A stretch of DNA of 9,554 nucleotides, taken from positions 1 to 9,554 of the forward strand of contig CANKLK010000083.1 in assembly GCA_947482805.1 (NCBI GenBank), given 5' to 3'. The notes beneath the pieces are model-generated. The model was not told the DNA's origin. It saw only the letters and a list, made by a program, of their open reading frames with translations, and did not search any database. The translations under genes were made by a program, and so were the position numbers. Below, one piece after another: positions 1 through 6,451 of this stretch. How positions within the stretch are numbered: the first letter of the stretch is position 1; each line of letters starts with the position of its first letter. The stretch is from Flavobacteriaceae bacterium (GTDB lineage: Bacteria > Bacteroidota > Bacteroidia > Flavobacteriales > Flavobacteriaceae).

Positions 1-152
1 CAAATTACTAATATCCATGCGGCTGAGCCAACATCTCTGGCCATGGCTGCGGTTACTAAAAAAATTCCGGAACCTATCATGGAACCTGCCACTAAACTTG
101 TGGCATCTAATAATCCTAATGAACGCTTTAAATGGTGCTTTTCTTTTGACAT
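1..152 (-). CDS. APC-family amino-acid permease, N-terminal part (truncated by window edge)
   Basis: The visible 50 codons encode a short basic cytoplasmic leader (MSKEKHHLKRS) followed by the start of a first membrane helix with GSMIGSGIF at residues 23-31. This glycine-rich motif is characteristic of transmembrane helix 1 in the amino acid-polyamine-organocation (APC) superfamily, where it contributes backbone contacts to the substrate. The protein is therefore probably an inner-membrane amino-acid permease; the substrate cannot be told from this fragment. The ATG at 152 is chosen because a TAnnTTTG promoter box (181-188) lies 28 bases upstream. It follows mazG on the same strand after a 110-bp gap, but its own promoter suggests independent transcription. 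The gene continues beyond the left edge. Confidence 0.85.
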   Translation of the reverse strand, partial: MSKEKHHLKRSLGLLDATSLVAGSMIGSGIFLVTAAMARDVGSAAWILVI

Positions 153-180
153 GGTTCGGTTGATTTGGTGGTTAATTTTT

Positions 181-188
181 CAAATATA
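181..188 (-). promoter_or_regulatory. Bacteroidetes -7 promoter box for the permease gene
   Basis: On the minus strand this reads TATATTTG, an exact match to the TAnnTTTG box used by the primary sigma factor of Bacteroidetes. Transcription would start about 7 bases downstream, giving a leader of about 20 bases before the ATG at 152. No convincing TTG -33 element is seen at the usual distance; that space is occupied by a heptamer repeat. Confidence 0.6.
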
Positions 189-196
189 GTAAAATA

Positions 197-231
197 GATT
201 AAAGGGAAAAGGGAAAAGGGCTAAGTCAAAA
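197..231. repeat. Degenerate heptamer tandem repeat, (GGGAAAA)n-like
   Basis: Five consecutive 7-base units on the plus strand: GATTAAA, GGGAAAA, GGGAAAA, GGGCTAA, GTCAAAA. The middle two are identical; the outer ones are diverged but keep the initial G and final AA. The array covers the -33 and upstream region of the permease promoter. It belongs to the same size class as the arrays at 3593-3627 and 6452-6521. Confidence 0.6.
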
Positions 232-262
232 AATCTGCGTACTGAATTCTCCTATCTATATT

Positions 263-1036
263 CTACAACTTTTTAGCTTCGTTCCAGAACACGTCCATCT
301 CAGCTAAGGTCATATCCATTAATGGTTTTCCAAGTTCGCTGGCTTTGCTTTCGAGGTATATGAATCGCTTAATGAATTTTTTATTGGTACGTTCTAAAGC
401 ATCTTCGGGATTTACTTTTAGAAATCGGGCATAATTAATCATCGAGAATAGTAAATCACCGAATTCGGCTTCTATTTTGTCTTGGTTACCGATTGCAACT
501 TCGTCCTGCAATTCCTGTAATTCTTCCTGCACTTTGTCCCACACCTGATGCGGCTCTTCCCAATCGAAACCAACTCCTTTTACTTTGTCCTGAATTCGGC
601 TAGCTTTTACCAATGCGGGTAAACTTTTAGGAACACCTTCTAACACTGATTTTTTACCTTCTTTGAGTTTTAGTTTTTCCCAGTTTTGCTTTACTTCTTC
701 TTCATCGGCTACGACAACATCGCTGTAAATATGTGGATGACGATGGATTAACTTCTCACAAATATCATTGCAAACATCAGCTATATCAAAAGCGCTGGTT
801 TCGCTACCAATTTTGGCATAAAAAACAATATGCAATAACAAATCGCCCAATTCTTTTTTGATTTCTTGCAAATCGTTATTTAAAATGGCGTCGCCCAATT
901 CATAAGTCTCTTCAATGGTAAGATGACGCAAACTTTCGAACGTTTGCTTTTTGTCCCACGGACAGTTGGCGCGCAAATCGTCCATAATGTCAAGTAATCT
1001 GTTAAAAGCTACCAATTGCTGTTGACGAGTATTCAT
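263..1036 (-). CDS. mazG: Nucleoside triphosphate pyrophosphohydrolase MazG
   Basis: A 257-aa cytoplasmic enzyme that hydrolyses NTPs/dNTPs to NMP plus pyrophosphate, a house-cleaning and nucleotide-pool role. E. coli MazG (about 263 aa) is similar in length. Two MazG domains are visible. The N-terminal one has CPWDKKQT (25-32), the EExxE helix in EETYEL (42-47) and ExxD in ELGDLL (62-67). The C-terminal one has VGFDWE (155-160), EELQEL (171-176) and EFGDLL (191-196). Keeping both Mg-binding EExxE/ExxD sets suggests an active enzyme. The ATG at 1036 gives the MNTRQQQ start; the open frame extends to a TTG at 1087, but that would run through the upstream terminator hairpin. No TAnnTTTG box is seen in the gap to the DUF5606 gene, so expression may come from read-through or an unrecognised promoter. 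Confidence 0.95.
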   Translation of the reverse strand: MNTRQQQLVAFNRLLDIMDDLRANCPWDKKQTFESLRHLTIEETYELGDAILNNDLQEIKKELGDLLLHIVFYAKIGSETSAFDIADVCNDICEKLIHRHPHIYSDVVVADEEEVKQNWEKLKLKEGKKSVLEGVPKSLPALVKASRIQDKVKGVGFDWEEPHQVWDKVQEELQELQDEVAIGNQDKIEAEFGDLLFSMINYARFLKVNPEDALERTNKKFIKRFIYLESKASELGKPLMDMTLAEMDVFWNEAKKL

Positions 1037-1050
1037 TATTTTGTTGTTTC

Positions 1051-1095
1051 TGTAAAAATAAAAAATCCTATTACTGAAATTCAGCAATAGGATTT
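1051..1095 (-). terminator. Intrinsic terminator downstream of the DUF5606 gene
   Basis: An inverted repeat pairs 1080-1095 with 1063-1078. In minus-strand RNA the arms are AAATCCTATTGCTGAA and TTCAGTAATAGGATTT, a 16-bp stem whose only non-Watson-Crick pair is one G-U. On the plus strand the same position is an A-C mismatch, so the structure favours minus-strand RNA. A U-rich tail (TTTTTATTTTT) follows immediately. It lies about 20 bases past the DUF5606 stop codon and ends about 15 bases before the mazG ATG. Confidence 0.8.
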
Positions 1096-1117
1096 ATATT
1101 TATAAGAAAGTAATTAA

Positions 1118-1597
1118 CTATTTTTTGGTTTTAGGTGTTGCTTGTTTTTTAGCCTTAACTTCTTCCACCACTTGTTCTTTTATTGCATCAGCGCTCTCCA
1201 CTTTCGGTTCTTCTTTCGAAACCATTCCTTTTGCCTGAAGGATATTGTACCAATTCAATAACTTTTTGATGTCAGAAGCATAAACTCTGTCAGCATCGTA
1301 ATCCGGTAAAACCTCTTGAAAATAAGCAATTAATTTCGCATTATCTTCTTTATGTGAAACCGATGTTGGCCCTTCATTTTCTTTGACAGCAATAGCTCGC
1401 ATGATTTCAACTAATGGTTTTTCCTCTGTATAAGTATACATTGATATTTCTGAAAGCAAGCTAACATTACTACTTAATCCCACTGTAATTTTTTTTCCAT
1501 CAAGTAATGATTCAGCTAAAAAGCCAGAACGGGTTTGCAATTTCAATTCAAACAATCCTGGTTTTCCAGCAATGGCTAATATTTTTTCTACGTTCAT
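1118..1597 (-). CDS. DUF5606 domain-containing protein
   Basis: A 159-aa protein of unknown function that I recognise as the DUF5606 family of Flavobacteriia. The folded part appears to be residues 1-125: a short beta-rich start (KILAIAGKPGLFELKLQTR), a middle segment with EKPLVEIMRAI (59-69), and a helical part with LNWYNILQAKG (114-124). The last 30 residues are a charged low-complexity tail rich in Lys, Glu and Ala, ending KTKK, probably disordered. There is no signal peptide or membrane segment, so it is presumably cytoplasmic. It lies between def and mazG on the same strand, with its own TAnnTTTG box upstream and a strong terminator downstream, so it may be transcribed alone. The neighbourhood hints at a housekeeping role but does not define one. 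Confidence 0.8.
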   Translation of the reverse strand: MNVEKILAIAGKPGLFELKLQTRSGFLAESLLDGKKITVGLSSNVSLLSEISMYTYTEEKPLVEIMRAIAVKENEGPTSVSHKEDNAKLIAYFQEVLPDYDADRVYASDIKKLLNWYNILQAKGMVSKEEPKVESADAIKEQVVEEVKAKKQATPKTKK

Positions 1598-1618
1598 TTT
1601 TTAATTTAATTTAGGGCA

Positions 1619-1653
1619 CAAATATATTTAATTGTATAGTTAATAACTGTCAA
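1619..1653 (-). promoter_or_regulatory. Promoter for the DUF5606 gene
   Basis: The minus strand has TATATTTG at 1619-1626, an exact TAnnTTTG box. A TTG (in TTGAC) lies at 1651-1653 with a 24-base spacer, one or two bases longer than the usual range for flavobacterial promoters, so the -33 assignment is tentative. Transcription would start near 1612, giving a leader of about 15 bases before the ATG at 1597. The promoter fills the gap directly after the def stop codon. Confidence 0.6.
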
Positions 1654-2241
1654 TTATCTTCCTTTTTTATTGGCAAATTTCATTCTATAATCAGGGAAAG
1701 ATTTACCATCCATAATGTTCTGTAACTTCTTTTTAATCAGTGTCTTTTTTAACATTGAAATTTTATCTGTAAACAAAATTCCTTCGATATGATCATATTC
1801 ATGCTGAATAACACGAGCAATTAAGCCGTCGAAAACTTCCGTTTTTTTATTAAAGTTTTCATCACAATATTCAATGGTTATTCTTTCGTTTCGATAAACA
1901 TCTTCGCGAACATCGGGTATACTTAGGCATCCTTCATTAAAACCCCATTCTTTGCCGTCTTCAAGAATCATTTTGGCATTGATAAATGTCTTTTTAAAAT
2001 TCTTTAATTGCAGTTGCTCATCCTTTGTCAAATCATTACTGTCACTAAAAGGCTCAGTATCGATTATAAACAAACGAATAGGTAAACCAACTTGAGGAGC
2101 GGCTAATCCAACTCCATAAGCATTGTACATTGTATCATACATATTGTCAATAATGGCAGAAAGATTAGGATAGTTGGGTGTAATTTCTTCTCCAACTTGA
2201 CGCAAAACTGCTTCACCATAACCGTAAATAGGAATAATCAT
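1654..2241 (-). CDS. def: Peptide deformylase
   Basis: A 195-aa metallo-hydrolase that removes the formyl group from the N-terminal methionine of nascent proteins at the ribosome. All three family motifs are intact: GVGLAAPQVG (43-52), EGCLSIP (103-109, with metal ligand Cys105) and QHEYDH (146-151, with ligands His147 and His151 and catalytic Glu148). The insert between motifs 1 and 2 (about residues 64-90) and the extended basic C-terminus (FANKKGR) recall other Bacteroidetes deformylases. The start is set at the ATG at 2241 (MIIPIYGYGE). The only longer option is a TTG at 2259, which would fall inside the TATTTTTG promoter box at 2257-2264. It lies 29 bases downstream of ruvX, and both are translation/nucleic-acid housekeeping genes. 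Confidence 0.97.
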   Translation of the reverse strand: MIIPIYGYGEAVLRQVGEEITPNYPNLSAIIDNMYDTMYNAYGVGLAAPQVGLPIRLFIIDTEPFSDSNDLTKDEQLQLKNFKKTFINAKMILEDGKEWGFNEGCLSIPDVREDVYRNERITIEYCDENFNKKTEVFDGLIARVIQHEYDHIEGILFTDKISMLKKTLIKKKLQNIMDGKSFPDYRMKFANKKGR

Positions 2242-2256
2242 TTTTGATTTTTTTTG

Positions 2257-2264
2257 CAAAAATA
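2257..2264 (-). promoter_or_regulatory. def: Possible -7 promoter box for def
   Basis: The minus strand reads TATTTTTG, matching TAnnTTTG, in the 29-base gap between ruvX and def. Predicted initiation near 2250 leaves a leader of about 9 bases before the ATG at 2241. No TTG at -33 is seen. AT-rich DNA produces such matches by chance, so def could equally be transcribed only with ruvX. Confidence 0.4.
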
Positions 2265-2270
2265 GGTAAA

Positions 2271-2687
2271 TTAAATCATTTTTCGTGTCAGATAATCTTG
2301 AAGCAAAATGGTAGCCGCAATTTCGTCTACCAATCCCTTATTTTGACGTTGCTTCTTTTTTAATCCGCTATCAATCATGGTTTTAAACGCCATTTTAGAA
2401 GTAAAACGTTCGTCAACTCTTACTATTTGCATTTCAGGAAAAGCAATTTTAAAAGCAGTAACAAATTTTTCTATAATTGGAGTACTTTCAGATGGATCAC
2501 CATTCATTTGTTTTGGTTCACCAATAAGTACTTTTGAAACGTTTTCTTTAGAAAAATAAGTAGTTAAAAAAGCAATCGCGGTTTCCGATGGAATGGTTGT
2601 CAAACCGGAAGCAATGATTTGCAACTCGTCGGTGACGGCAATTCCTGTGCGTTTTATTCCGTAATCTATGGCGAGAATTCTTGACAT
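2271..2687 (-). CDS. ruvX: YqgF/RuvX family nuclease (putative pre-16S rRNA nuclease / Holliday junction resolvase-like)
   Basis: A 138-aa RNase H-fold protein of the YqgF/RuvX family, reported to act in 16S rRNA 5'-end maturation and/or as a Holliday-junction resolvase homologue. Family features are clear: the opening strand LAIDYGIKRTGIAV (5-18) with catalytic Asp8; IGEP (55-58), matching the usual VGLP turn; VDERFTS (91-97) with an acidic pair; and GLVDEIAATILLQDYL (118-133) with the last catalytic Asp121. The length is typical (about 138 aa). It starts at the ATG at 2687, with a TAACTTTG promoter box just upstream, and diverges from dapD. It is the first gene of the leftward group followed by def. 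Confidence 0.95.
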   Translation of the reverse strand: MSRILAIDYGIKRTGIAVTDELQIIASGLTTIPSETAIAFLTTYFSKENVSKVLIGEPKQMNGDPSESTPIIEKFVTAFKIAFPEMQIVRVDERFTSKMAFKTMIDSGLKKKQRQNKGLVDEIAATILLQDYLTRKMI

Positions 2688-2699
2688 TTGTTTTTATTT

Positions 2700-2707
2700 C
2701 AAAGTTA
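2700..2707 (-). promoter_or_regulatory. ruvX: -7 promoter box for ruvX
   Basis: The minus strand reads TAACTTTG, an exact TAnnTTTG match, 12 bases before the ruvX ATG. The predicted leader is very short (about 5 bases). No TTG is seen at the -33 distance, where instead an AT-only palindrome lies (2719-2730). Confidence 0.5.
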
Positions 2708-2718
2708 CATTAAAAATC

Positions 2719-2730
2719 ATTTATATAAAT
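2719..2730. repeat. 12-bp perfect palindrome between ruvX and dapD
   Basis: ATTTATATAAAT is its own reverse complement. It sits nearly midway between the two divergent -7 boxes (2700-2707 and 2750-2757), where the -33 regions of both promoters would fall. It could be an operator or simply a chance product of AT-rich DNA; the sequence alone does not decide. Confidence 0.35.
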
Positions 2731-2749
2731 AATTTAAAAAAAATGCAAT

Positions 2750-2757
2750 TATCTTTG
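2750..2757 (+). promoter_or_regulatory. dapD: -7 promoter box for dapD
   Basis: TATCTTTG matches TAnnTTTG exactly and ends 16 bases before the dapD ATG at 2774, predicting a leader of about 10 bases. No clear -33 TTG lies at the expected distance. Confidence 0.6.
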
Positions 2758-2773
2758 CTAAAATTCAAAATCC

Positions 2774-3589
2774 ATGAACAACATACAATCCATTATTGAA
2801 AAAGCTTGGAATAACCGAGAATTATTGAAAGACGAAACTACTTTAAAAGCCATACGAGAAGTCATAGCATTACTCGATTCAGGTACTTTACGTGTTGCTG
2901 AACCAACGACCAATGGTTGGCTAGTAAACGAATGGGTCAAGAAAGCCGTTGTGATGTATTTCCCGATTCAGAAAATGGAAACTTGGGAAGCCGGAATTTT
3001 TGAATACCACGATAAAATGTTGCTAAAAACCGGATATGCCGAAAAAGGAATCCGTGTAGTTCCACCAGCAACTGCTCGTTATGGCGCTTACATTTCTAAA
3101 GGGGTAATTTTGATGCCAAGTTATGTAAATATTGGCGCTTATGTTGATGAAGGAACTATGGTTGATACATGGGCAACCGTGGGTAGTTGTGCCCAAATTG
3201 GTAAAGATGTTCATCTTTCAGGAGGCGTTGGAATTGGTGGGGTTTTAGAACCTTTGCAAGCCGCTCCAGTTATTATTGAAGATGGTGCTTTTATAGGTTC
3301 ACGTTGCATTGTTGTTGAAGGTGTTCGTGTGGAAAAAGAAGCTGTTCTTGGAGCTAATGTTTGTCTGACGGCGTCAACCAAAATCATTGATGTTACAGGA
3401 AGTGAACCTATTGAATATAAAGGATATGTACCAGCTCGTTCCGTGGTAATTCCGGGAAGTTATACCAAATCTTTTGCCGCCGGCGATTATCAAGTACCAT
3501 GTGCATTAATCATTGGAACTCGCAAACCATCTACTGACTTAAAAACATCGCTGAACGAGGCGTTGAGAGAATATGATGTGGCTGTTTAA
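2774..3589 (+). CDS. dapD: 2,3,4,5-tetrahydropyridine-2,6-dicarboxylate N-succinyltransferase
   Basis: A 271-aa cytoplasmic enzyme that transfers succinyl from succinyl-CoA to tetrahydrodipicolinate in the succinylase branch to meso-diaminopimelate and lysine. E. coli DapD (274 aa) is nearly the same length. The N-terminal helical domain (about 1-95) is followed by a left-handed beta-helix of hexapeptide repeats running from about residue 100 to 230. Recognisable stretches are ARYGAYISKGVILMPSYVN (101-119), VGSCAQIGKDVHLSGG (136-151), GIGGVLEP (153-160) and GAFIGSRCIVVEG (171-183). The C-terminal part includes VPCALIIGTRKP (241-252). It starts at the ATG at 2774, directly after a TATCTTTG box, and diverges from ruvX. 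It is 39 bp upstream of a GT9 gene, so the two may be co-transcribed despite unrelated functions. Confidence 0.97.
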   Translation: MNNIQSIIEKAWNNRELLKDETTLKAIREVIALLDSGTLRVAEPTTNGWLVNEWVKKAVVMYFPIQKMETWEAGIFEYHDKMLLKTGYAEKGIRVVPPATARYGAYISKGVILMPSYVNIGAYVDEGTMVDTWATVGSCAQIGKDVHLSGGVGIGGVLEPLQAAPVIIEDGAFIGSRCIVVEGVRVEKEAVLGANVCLTASTKIIDVTGSEPIEYKGYVPARSVVIPGSYTKSFAAGDYQVPCALIIGTRKPSTDLKTSLNEALREYDVAV

Positions 3590-3592
3590 AAC

Positions 3593-3627
3593 AACTTCCT
3601 ACTTTTAACTTCTAACTTCAAACTTTA
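3593..3627. repeat. Degenerate heptamer tandem repeat, (AACTTCN)n
   Basis: Five consecutive 7-base units: AACTTCC, TACTTTT, AACTTCT, AACTTCA, AACTTTA. They fill nearly the whole dapD-GT9 gap and end one base before the GT9 ATG. Ribosomes initiating on the GT9 gene would therefore bind RNA made of this repeat; no purine-rich Shine-Dalgarno sequence is present. No TAnnTTTG box is found here. Confidence 0.65.
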
Positions 3628-3628
3628 A

Positions 3629-4678
3629 ATGAAAGTACTGGTAATTCAAATCAAAATGATCGGCGATGTGTTGGCGAGTACAGTCATTTGTGAAACGATA
3701 AAAAGAAATCATCCCGAAGCCGAAGTACATTATCTGATTCAAAAAAATACTTTTCCGGTGGTGGATAACAATCCGTTTATTGACAAGGTAATTTTCTTTG
3801 AACCTGAAGAACACAAAGGATTCCTTAATCTTTATCAATTTGGAAAAGATTTGAAAAAGGAAGGTTACGATACTATAATCGATGCTTATTGCAAATGGGA
3901 TAGTATTTTGCCGGCTTATTTTTCGGGTGCTAAAATGATTGTTGGTCATTATAAATGGTACACTAAATTTTTCTACACCAAAACTATAGTTCCTGATGCC
4001 GATTGCAATGCGACAGCCAATGCTTTTCGATTATTGCTTTCCAAAACGGCTTTGAACAAAGAAGTGGAAATGATTTATCCGCAGATTCATTTGCGGCAAG
4101 AAGAAATCGAGAAAGCTAAAGCGGCTATCAAAGAAAATTGTGACACTTCCAAACCTATCTTTATGATTGGGATTTTAGGCAGTGGAAAGAATAAAAGTCT
4201 GCCATCAAAATACATGGCGGAAACTTTAGACATCATTGCCAATACCAAAGACGTTCAAATGCTTTTCAATTATATGCCGAATCAGTTGGAAGATGTGAAA
4301 TCCATATATGATTTGTGTACCAAAGAAACTCAGTCCAAAATCAACTTAGCATTTTATGCTAAAAGTTTAAGAGATTTTATCGCACTTCAATCTCAATGCG
4401 ATGCTTTAATAGGAAACGAAGGAGGTGCAACCAATATGGCAAAAGCTTTGAATATTCCAACTTTCACTATTTACGCCCCTTGGATTAACCGAACTTCCTG
4501 GAATATTAAAGAAGAAACCGGTTTCTACGACATCGTTCACTTGAGTGATTACTACCCCGAATTGTATCAAAAGCATGCCAAAAACTACAAAGCGTTGGCT
4601 TTTGAATGGTATGAAAAATTGAAACTGGAATTGTTTGCTGAAAAGTTAAAAGCGTTTGTTCACAGAGTTACGAAGTAA
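3629..4678 (+). CDS. Glycosyltransferase family 9 (heptosyltransferase-like)
   Basis: A 349-aa GT9/GT-B-fold protein related to ADP-heptose:LPS heptosyltransferases (WaaC/WaaF type), which act on the cytoplasmic face of the inner membrane during LPS core assembly. The N-terminal acceptor domain opens with MKVLVIQIKMIGDVLASTVI, where IGD at 11-13 is the conserved GT9 motif with the likely catalytic Asp13. The C-terminal donor domain has IFMIGILGSGKNKSLP (177-192) and IGNEGGATNMAKALNIPTF (261-279), corresponding to the family's G-D/N-x-G-x-x-H-x-A-A nucleotide-sugar loop. In the second motif the usual His is replaced (ATNMAKAL), so the donor may not be ADP-heptose. It starts at the ATG at 3629, and its last 11 bp overlap the end of the opposite epimerase gene. 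Family assignment is firm; sugar specificity is unknown. Confidence 0.85.
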   Translation: MKVLVIQIKMIGDVLASTVICETIKRNHPEAEVHYLIQKNTFPVVDNNPFIDKVIFFEPEEHKGFLNLYQFGKDLKKEGYDTIIDAYCKWDSILPAYFSGAKMIVGHYKWYTKFFYTKTIVPDADCNATANAFRLLLSKTALNKEVEMIYPQIHLRQEEIEKAKAAIKENCDTSKPIFMIGILGSGKNKSLPSKYMAETLDIIANTKDVQMLFNYMPNQLEDVKSIYDLCTKETQSKINLAFYAKSLRDFIALQSQCDALIGNEGGATNMAKALNIPTFTIYAPWINRTSWNIKEETGFYDIVHLSDYYPELYQKHAKNYKALAFEWYEKLKLELFAEKLKAFVHRVTK

Positions 4679-5612
4679 ACTTGTCCAAATACCATTGTAC
4701 TTGTTGTTCTAACCCTTTTTTGAAAGACACTTTCGGTTCGTAACCCAATAAATTTCGGGCTTTGTTAATCACCGCCGAAGTTTTTTCCTGGTCGCCTTTA
4801 CGCGCAGGTTTATGGTCGATAATCAACGTTTTGTTCATAATTTCTTCAATCAAATTGATACCTTCTTGCGTAGTGTGCACTTCGTCGGTACCCAAATTAA
4901 TAATTTCACCGTTGACGATATCTTCTTTCCCGACAATAGCCACTAAGCCATCTACTATATCTACGACATAAGTAAAGCTTCTTTCGTGTTTTACACTGCC
5001 TTCAAAAAGCGGAAAAGGTTTATCGGTATACAAATTCTCAATGAGTTTGGTGTACAATTTTTCCGGACGTTCTCTGGGTCCATAAACCGAATACAATCGA
5101 ATGGAACAAGCCTTTAACTTACCCAAACGTTGTTGTCCCAAGACCAATTGCTCAGCTGCCAACTTGGTACTACCGTAGAAAGAAATCGGCTTGGCTGGGA
5201 CATTTTCATCCACATTAGCCACTAAACCGTATACGGAAGAAGTCGCTATGTTGATAAAAGATTGTAAATTCGGATTGAACTTTGCTACCGCATCGAGCAA
5301 GTTTTGGGTAGCAAAAATATTGTTAGTCACATAATCGCTCAGCGGTGTTTCGGCTGAAATTCCGGGTTGCGCGGCTAAATGATAAATATAATCGTAAGGT
5401 TTTTGGAAGACCGTTTGCAAGTTGTCATTCAAATCAATTTCAATGACTTCAATTCCTTTGGCTTTCAAATCGGAGGCATTTAAACGTTTTAACACCGAAC
5501 TGTAATAATCGTTAAAATTATCCAACCCAACTACTTCATGACCTAAATCGTGTAGTTTTTCACAAAGGTGTGAGGCAATAAAACCTGCTGCTCCGGTGAC
5601 TAATATCCTCAT
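4668..5612 (-). CDS. NAD-dependent epimerase/dehydratase (extended SDR, UDP-sugar 4-epimerase-like)
   Basis: A 314-aa extended short-chain dehydrogenase acting on a nucleotide sugar, most like UDP-glucose/UDP-glucuronate 4-epimerases (GalE/CapI group). The Rossmann motif is TGAAGFIASHL (6-16), followed by acidic Asp31 at the end of beta-2 in GLDNFNDYY, which indicates NAD(H). Further motifs are HLAAQPG (78-84), SSVYG (125-129) with the catalytic Ser/Thr region, the YxxxK pair in YGSTK (Tyr146, Lys150), RLYSVYGPR (172-180) and RSFTYVVDIVDG (211-222). The third glycine of GxxGxxG is Ala13, a variant also seen in other extended SDRs. It starts at 5612, 3 bases after the GT2 gene at 5616, so the two are almost certainly co-transcribed; the enzyme probably supplies that pathway's sugar donor. 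The exact substrate cannot be read from sequence. Confidence 0.9.
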   Translation of the reverse strand: MRILVTGAAGFIASHLCEKLHDLGHEVVGLDNFNDYYSSVLKRLNASDLKAKGIEVIEIDLNDNLQTVFQKPYDYIYHLAAQPGISAETPLSDYVTNNIFATQNLLDAVAKFNPNLQSFINIATSSVYGLVANVDENVPAKPISFYGSTKLAAEQLVLGQQRLGKLKACSIRLYSVYGPRERPEKLYTKLIENLYTDKPFPLFEGSVKHERSFTYVVDIVDGLVAIVGKEDIVNGEIINLGTDEVHTTQEGINLIEEIMNKTLIIDHKPARKGDQEKTSAVINKARNLLGYEPKVSFKKGLEQQVQWYLDKFTS

Positions 5613-5615
5613 GAA

Positions 5616-6434
5616 TTATATGATGTCTTTTTTAATTCCGTAAGGCGTCCAAACTATTTTTCTGTCTTTAACTTCTTTTCGGATGGCCAAATTAGCCGCC
5701 AACGATTCCGATGTTTTATAGCCACGCGGATGATCCAAATGCAATACGATGGCTTTGTGTCGGATTTGTTTTCCTTTAATGCCGTTATTTTCCAAACGCT
5801 CTCCGAATTCTCTGTCCGGCCCGCCGTATTTCATGCGCTCGTCATAACCGTTAATAGCAATCATATCCTCACGGAAACCGGAAGAATTACAGTTATTAAA
5901 TGATGCGTTAGTAGGAGAAATAAAGTCTAAAATATTCGCCGACAAATCACTCGCTCCGATTTTTAAGGCATTAGAAAGATTGAGTTTGTCGATGCTTTTC
6001 AGCCATTTTAAGTCGAAACATCTACCGGAAAGTATATCATCTTTAGCAATTTCTTTACTCAACTTCATAGACAACTTACAATAACCTCCGGAAAGGAATC
6101 GGCCTTTTTGCGCAAATTTGGCGTGGATTTCCACAAAATCTTTTCGTGGAATACAATCACCATCAGTCATAATAATATACTCGTGAGTTGCTTCAACTAT
6201 GGCTACGTTTAAAATTTCCTGACGACGATAACCTTGGTCATCGTGCCACAAATGACGTACAGGAACCGGATATTTTTTAGCATAACTATCAATCAATTCC
6301 TTGGTTAAAGGTCGGGAACCATCATCAGCAATGATCAATTCAAAGTCTTTGTAAGTTTGAACACTATAGCCGATTAATACTTTCTCCAACCATTCTTCGG
6401 CATTGTAAGTACTAACGATAACTGATATTTTCAT
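5616..6434 (-). CDS. Glycosyltransferase family 2 (copy A, promoter-proximal to the epimerase)
   Basis: A 272-aa inverting GT-A-fold glycosyltransferase without membrane segments. The N-terminal GT2 domain begins KISVIVSTYNAEEWLEKVL (2-20). Nucleotide-binding residues lie in IADDGS (35-40), and the metal-binding DxD is Asp91-Gly-Asp93 in TDGDCIPRKDF (90-100). The C-terminal half has SSGFREDMIAINGYDE (184-199) and GGPDREFGERLENNG (204-218), resembling the galactosyltransferase C-terminal domain (Glyco_transf_7C), and then LHLDHPRGY (231-239). It is 50% identical (136/272 by my count, no gaps) to the gene at 6555-7373, so the pair arose by duplication. A TACCTTTG promoter lies about 110 bases upstream, leaving a long leader with heptamer repeats. 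The epimerase follows after 3 bases. The acceptor and donor sugars are unknown. Confidence 0.9.
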   Translation of the reverse strand: MKISVIVSTYNAEEWLEKVLIGYSVQTYKDFELIIADDGSRPLTKELIDSYAKKYPVPVRHLWHDDQGYRRQEILNVAIVEATHEYIIMTDGDCIPRKDFVEIHAKFAQKGRFLSGGYCKLSMKLSKEIAKDDILSGRCFDLKWLKSIDKLNLSNALKIGASDLSANILDFISPTNASFNNCNSSGFREDMIAINGYDERMKYGGPDREFGERLENNGIKGKQIRHKAIVLHLDHPRGYKTSESLAANLAIRKEVKDRKIVWTPYGIKKDII

Positions 6435-6451
6435 AGTTGTTTTTTAGGTAA

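Noticed and set aside
1037..1087. N-terminal 17-residue extension of MazG from a TTG at 1087
   Set aside because: It would be translated through the DUF5606 terminator hairpin, is AT-rich and non-family-like (Phe/Tyr/Asn), and the ATG at 1036 gives the normal MazG length.
2242..2259. Longer def start at a TTG (2259)
   Set aside because: The TTG overlaps a TAnnTTTG promoter box, and the ATG at 2241 gives the usual deformylase beginning (MIIPIYGYGE).
2377..2559. 60-codon plus-strand open frame inside ruvX
   Set aside because: It is fully antisense to a well-conserved gene and has no recognisable protein features.
3605..3949. 114-codon minus-strand open frame opposite the start of the GT9 gene
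   Set aside because: It is the shadow of a real gene with clear GT9 motifs on the plus strand.
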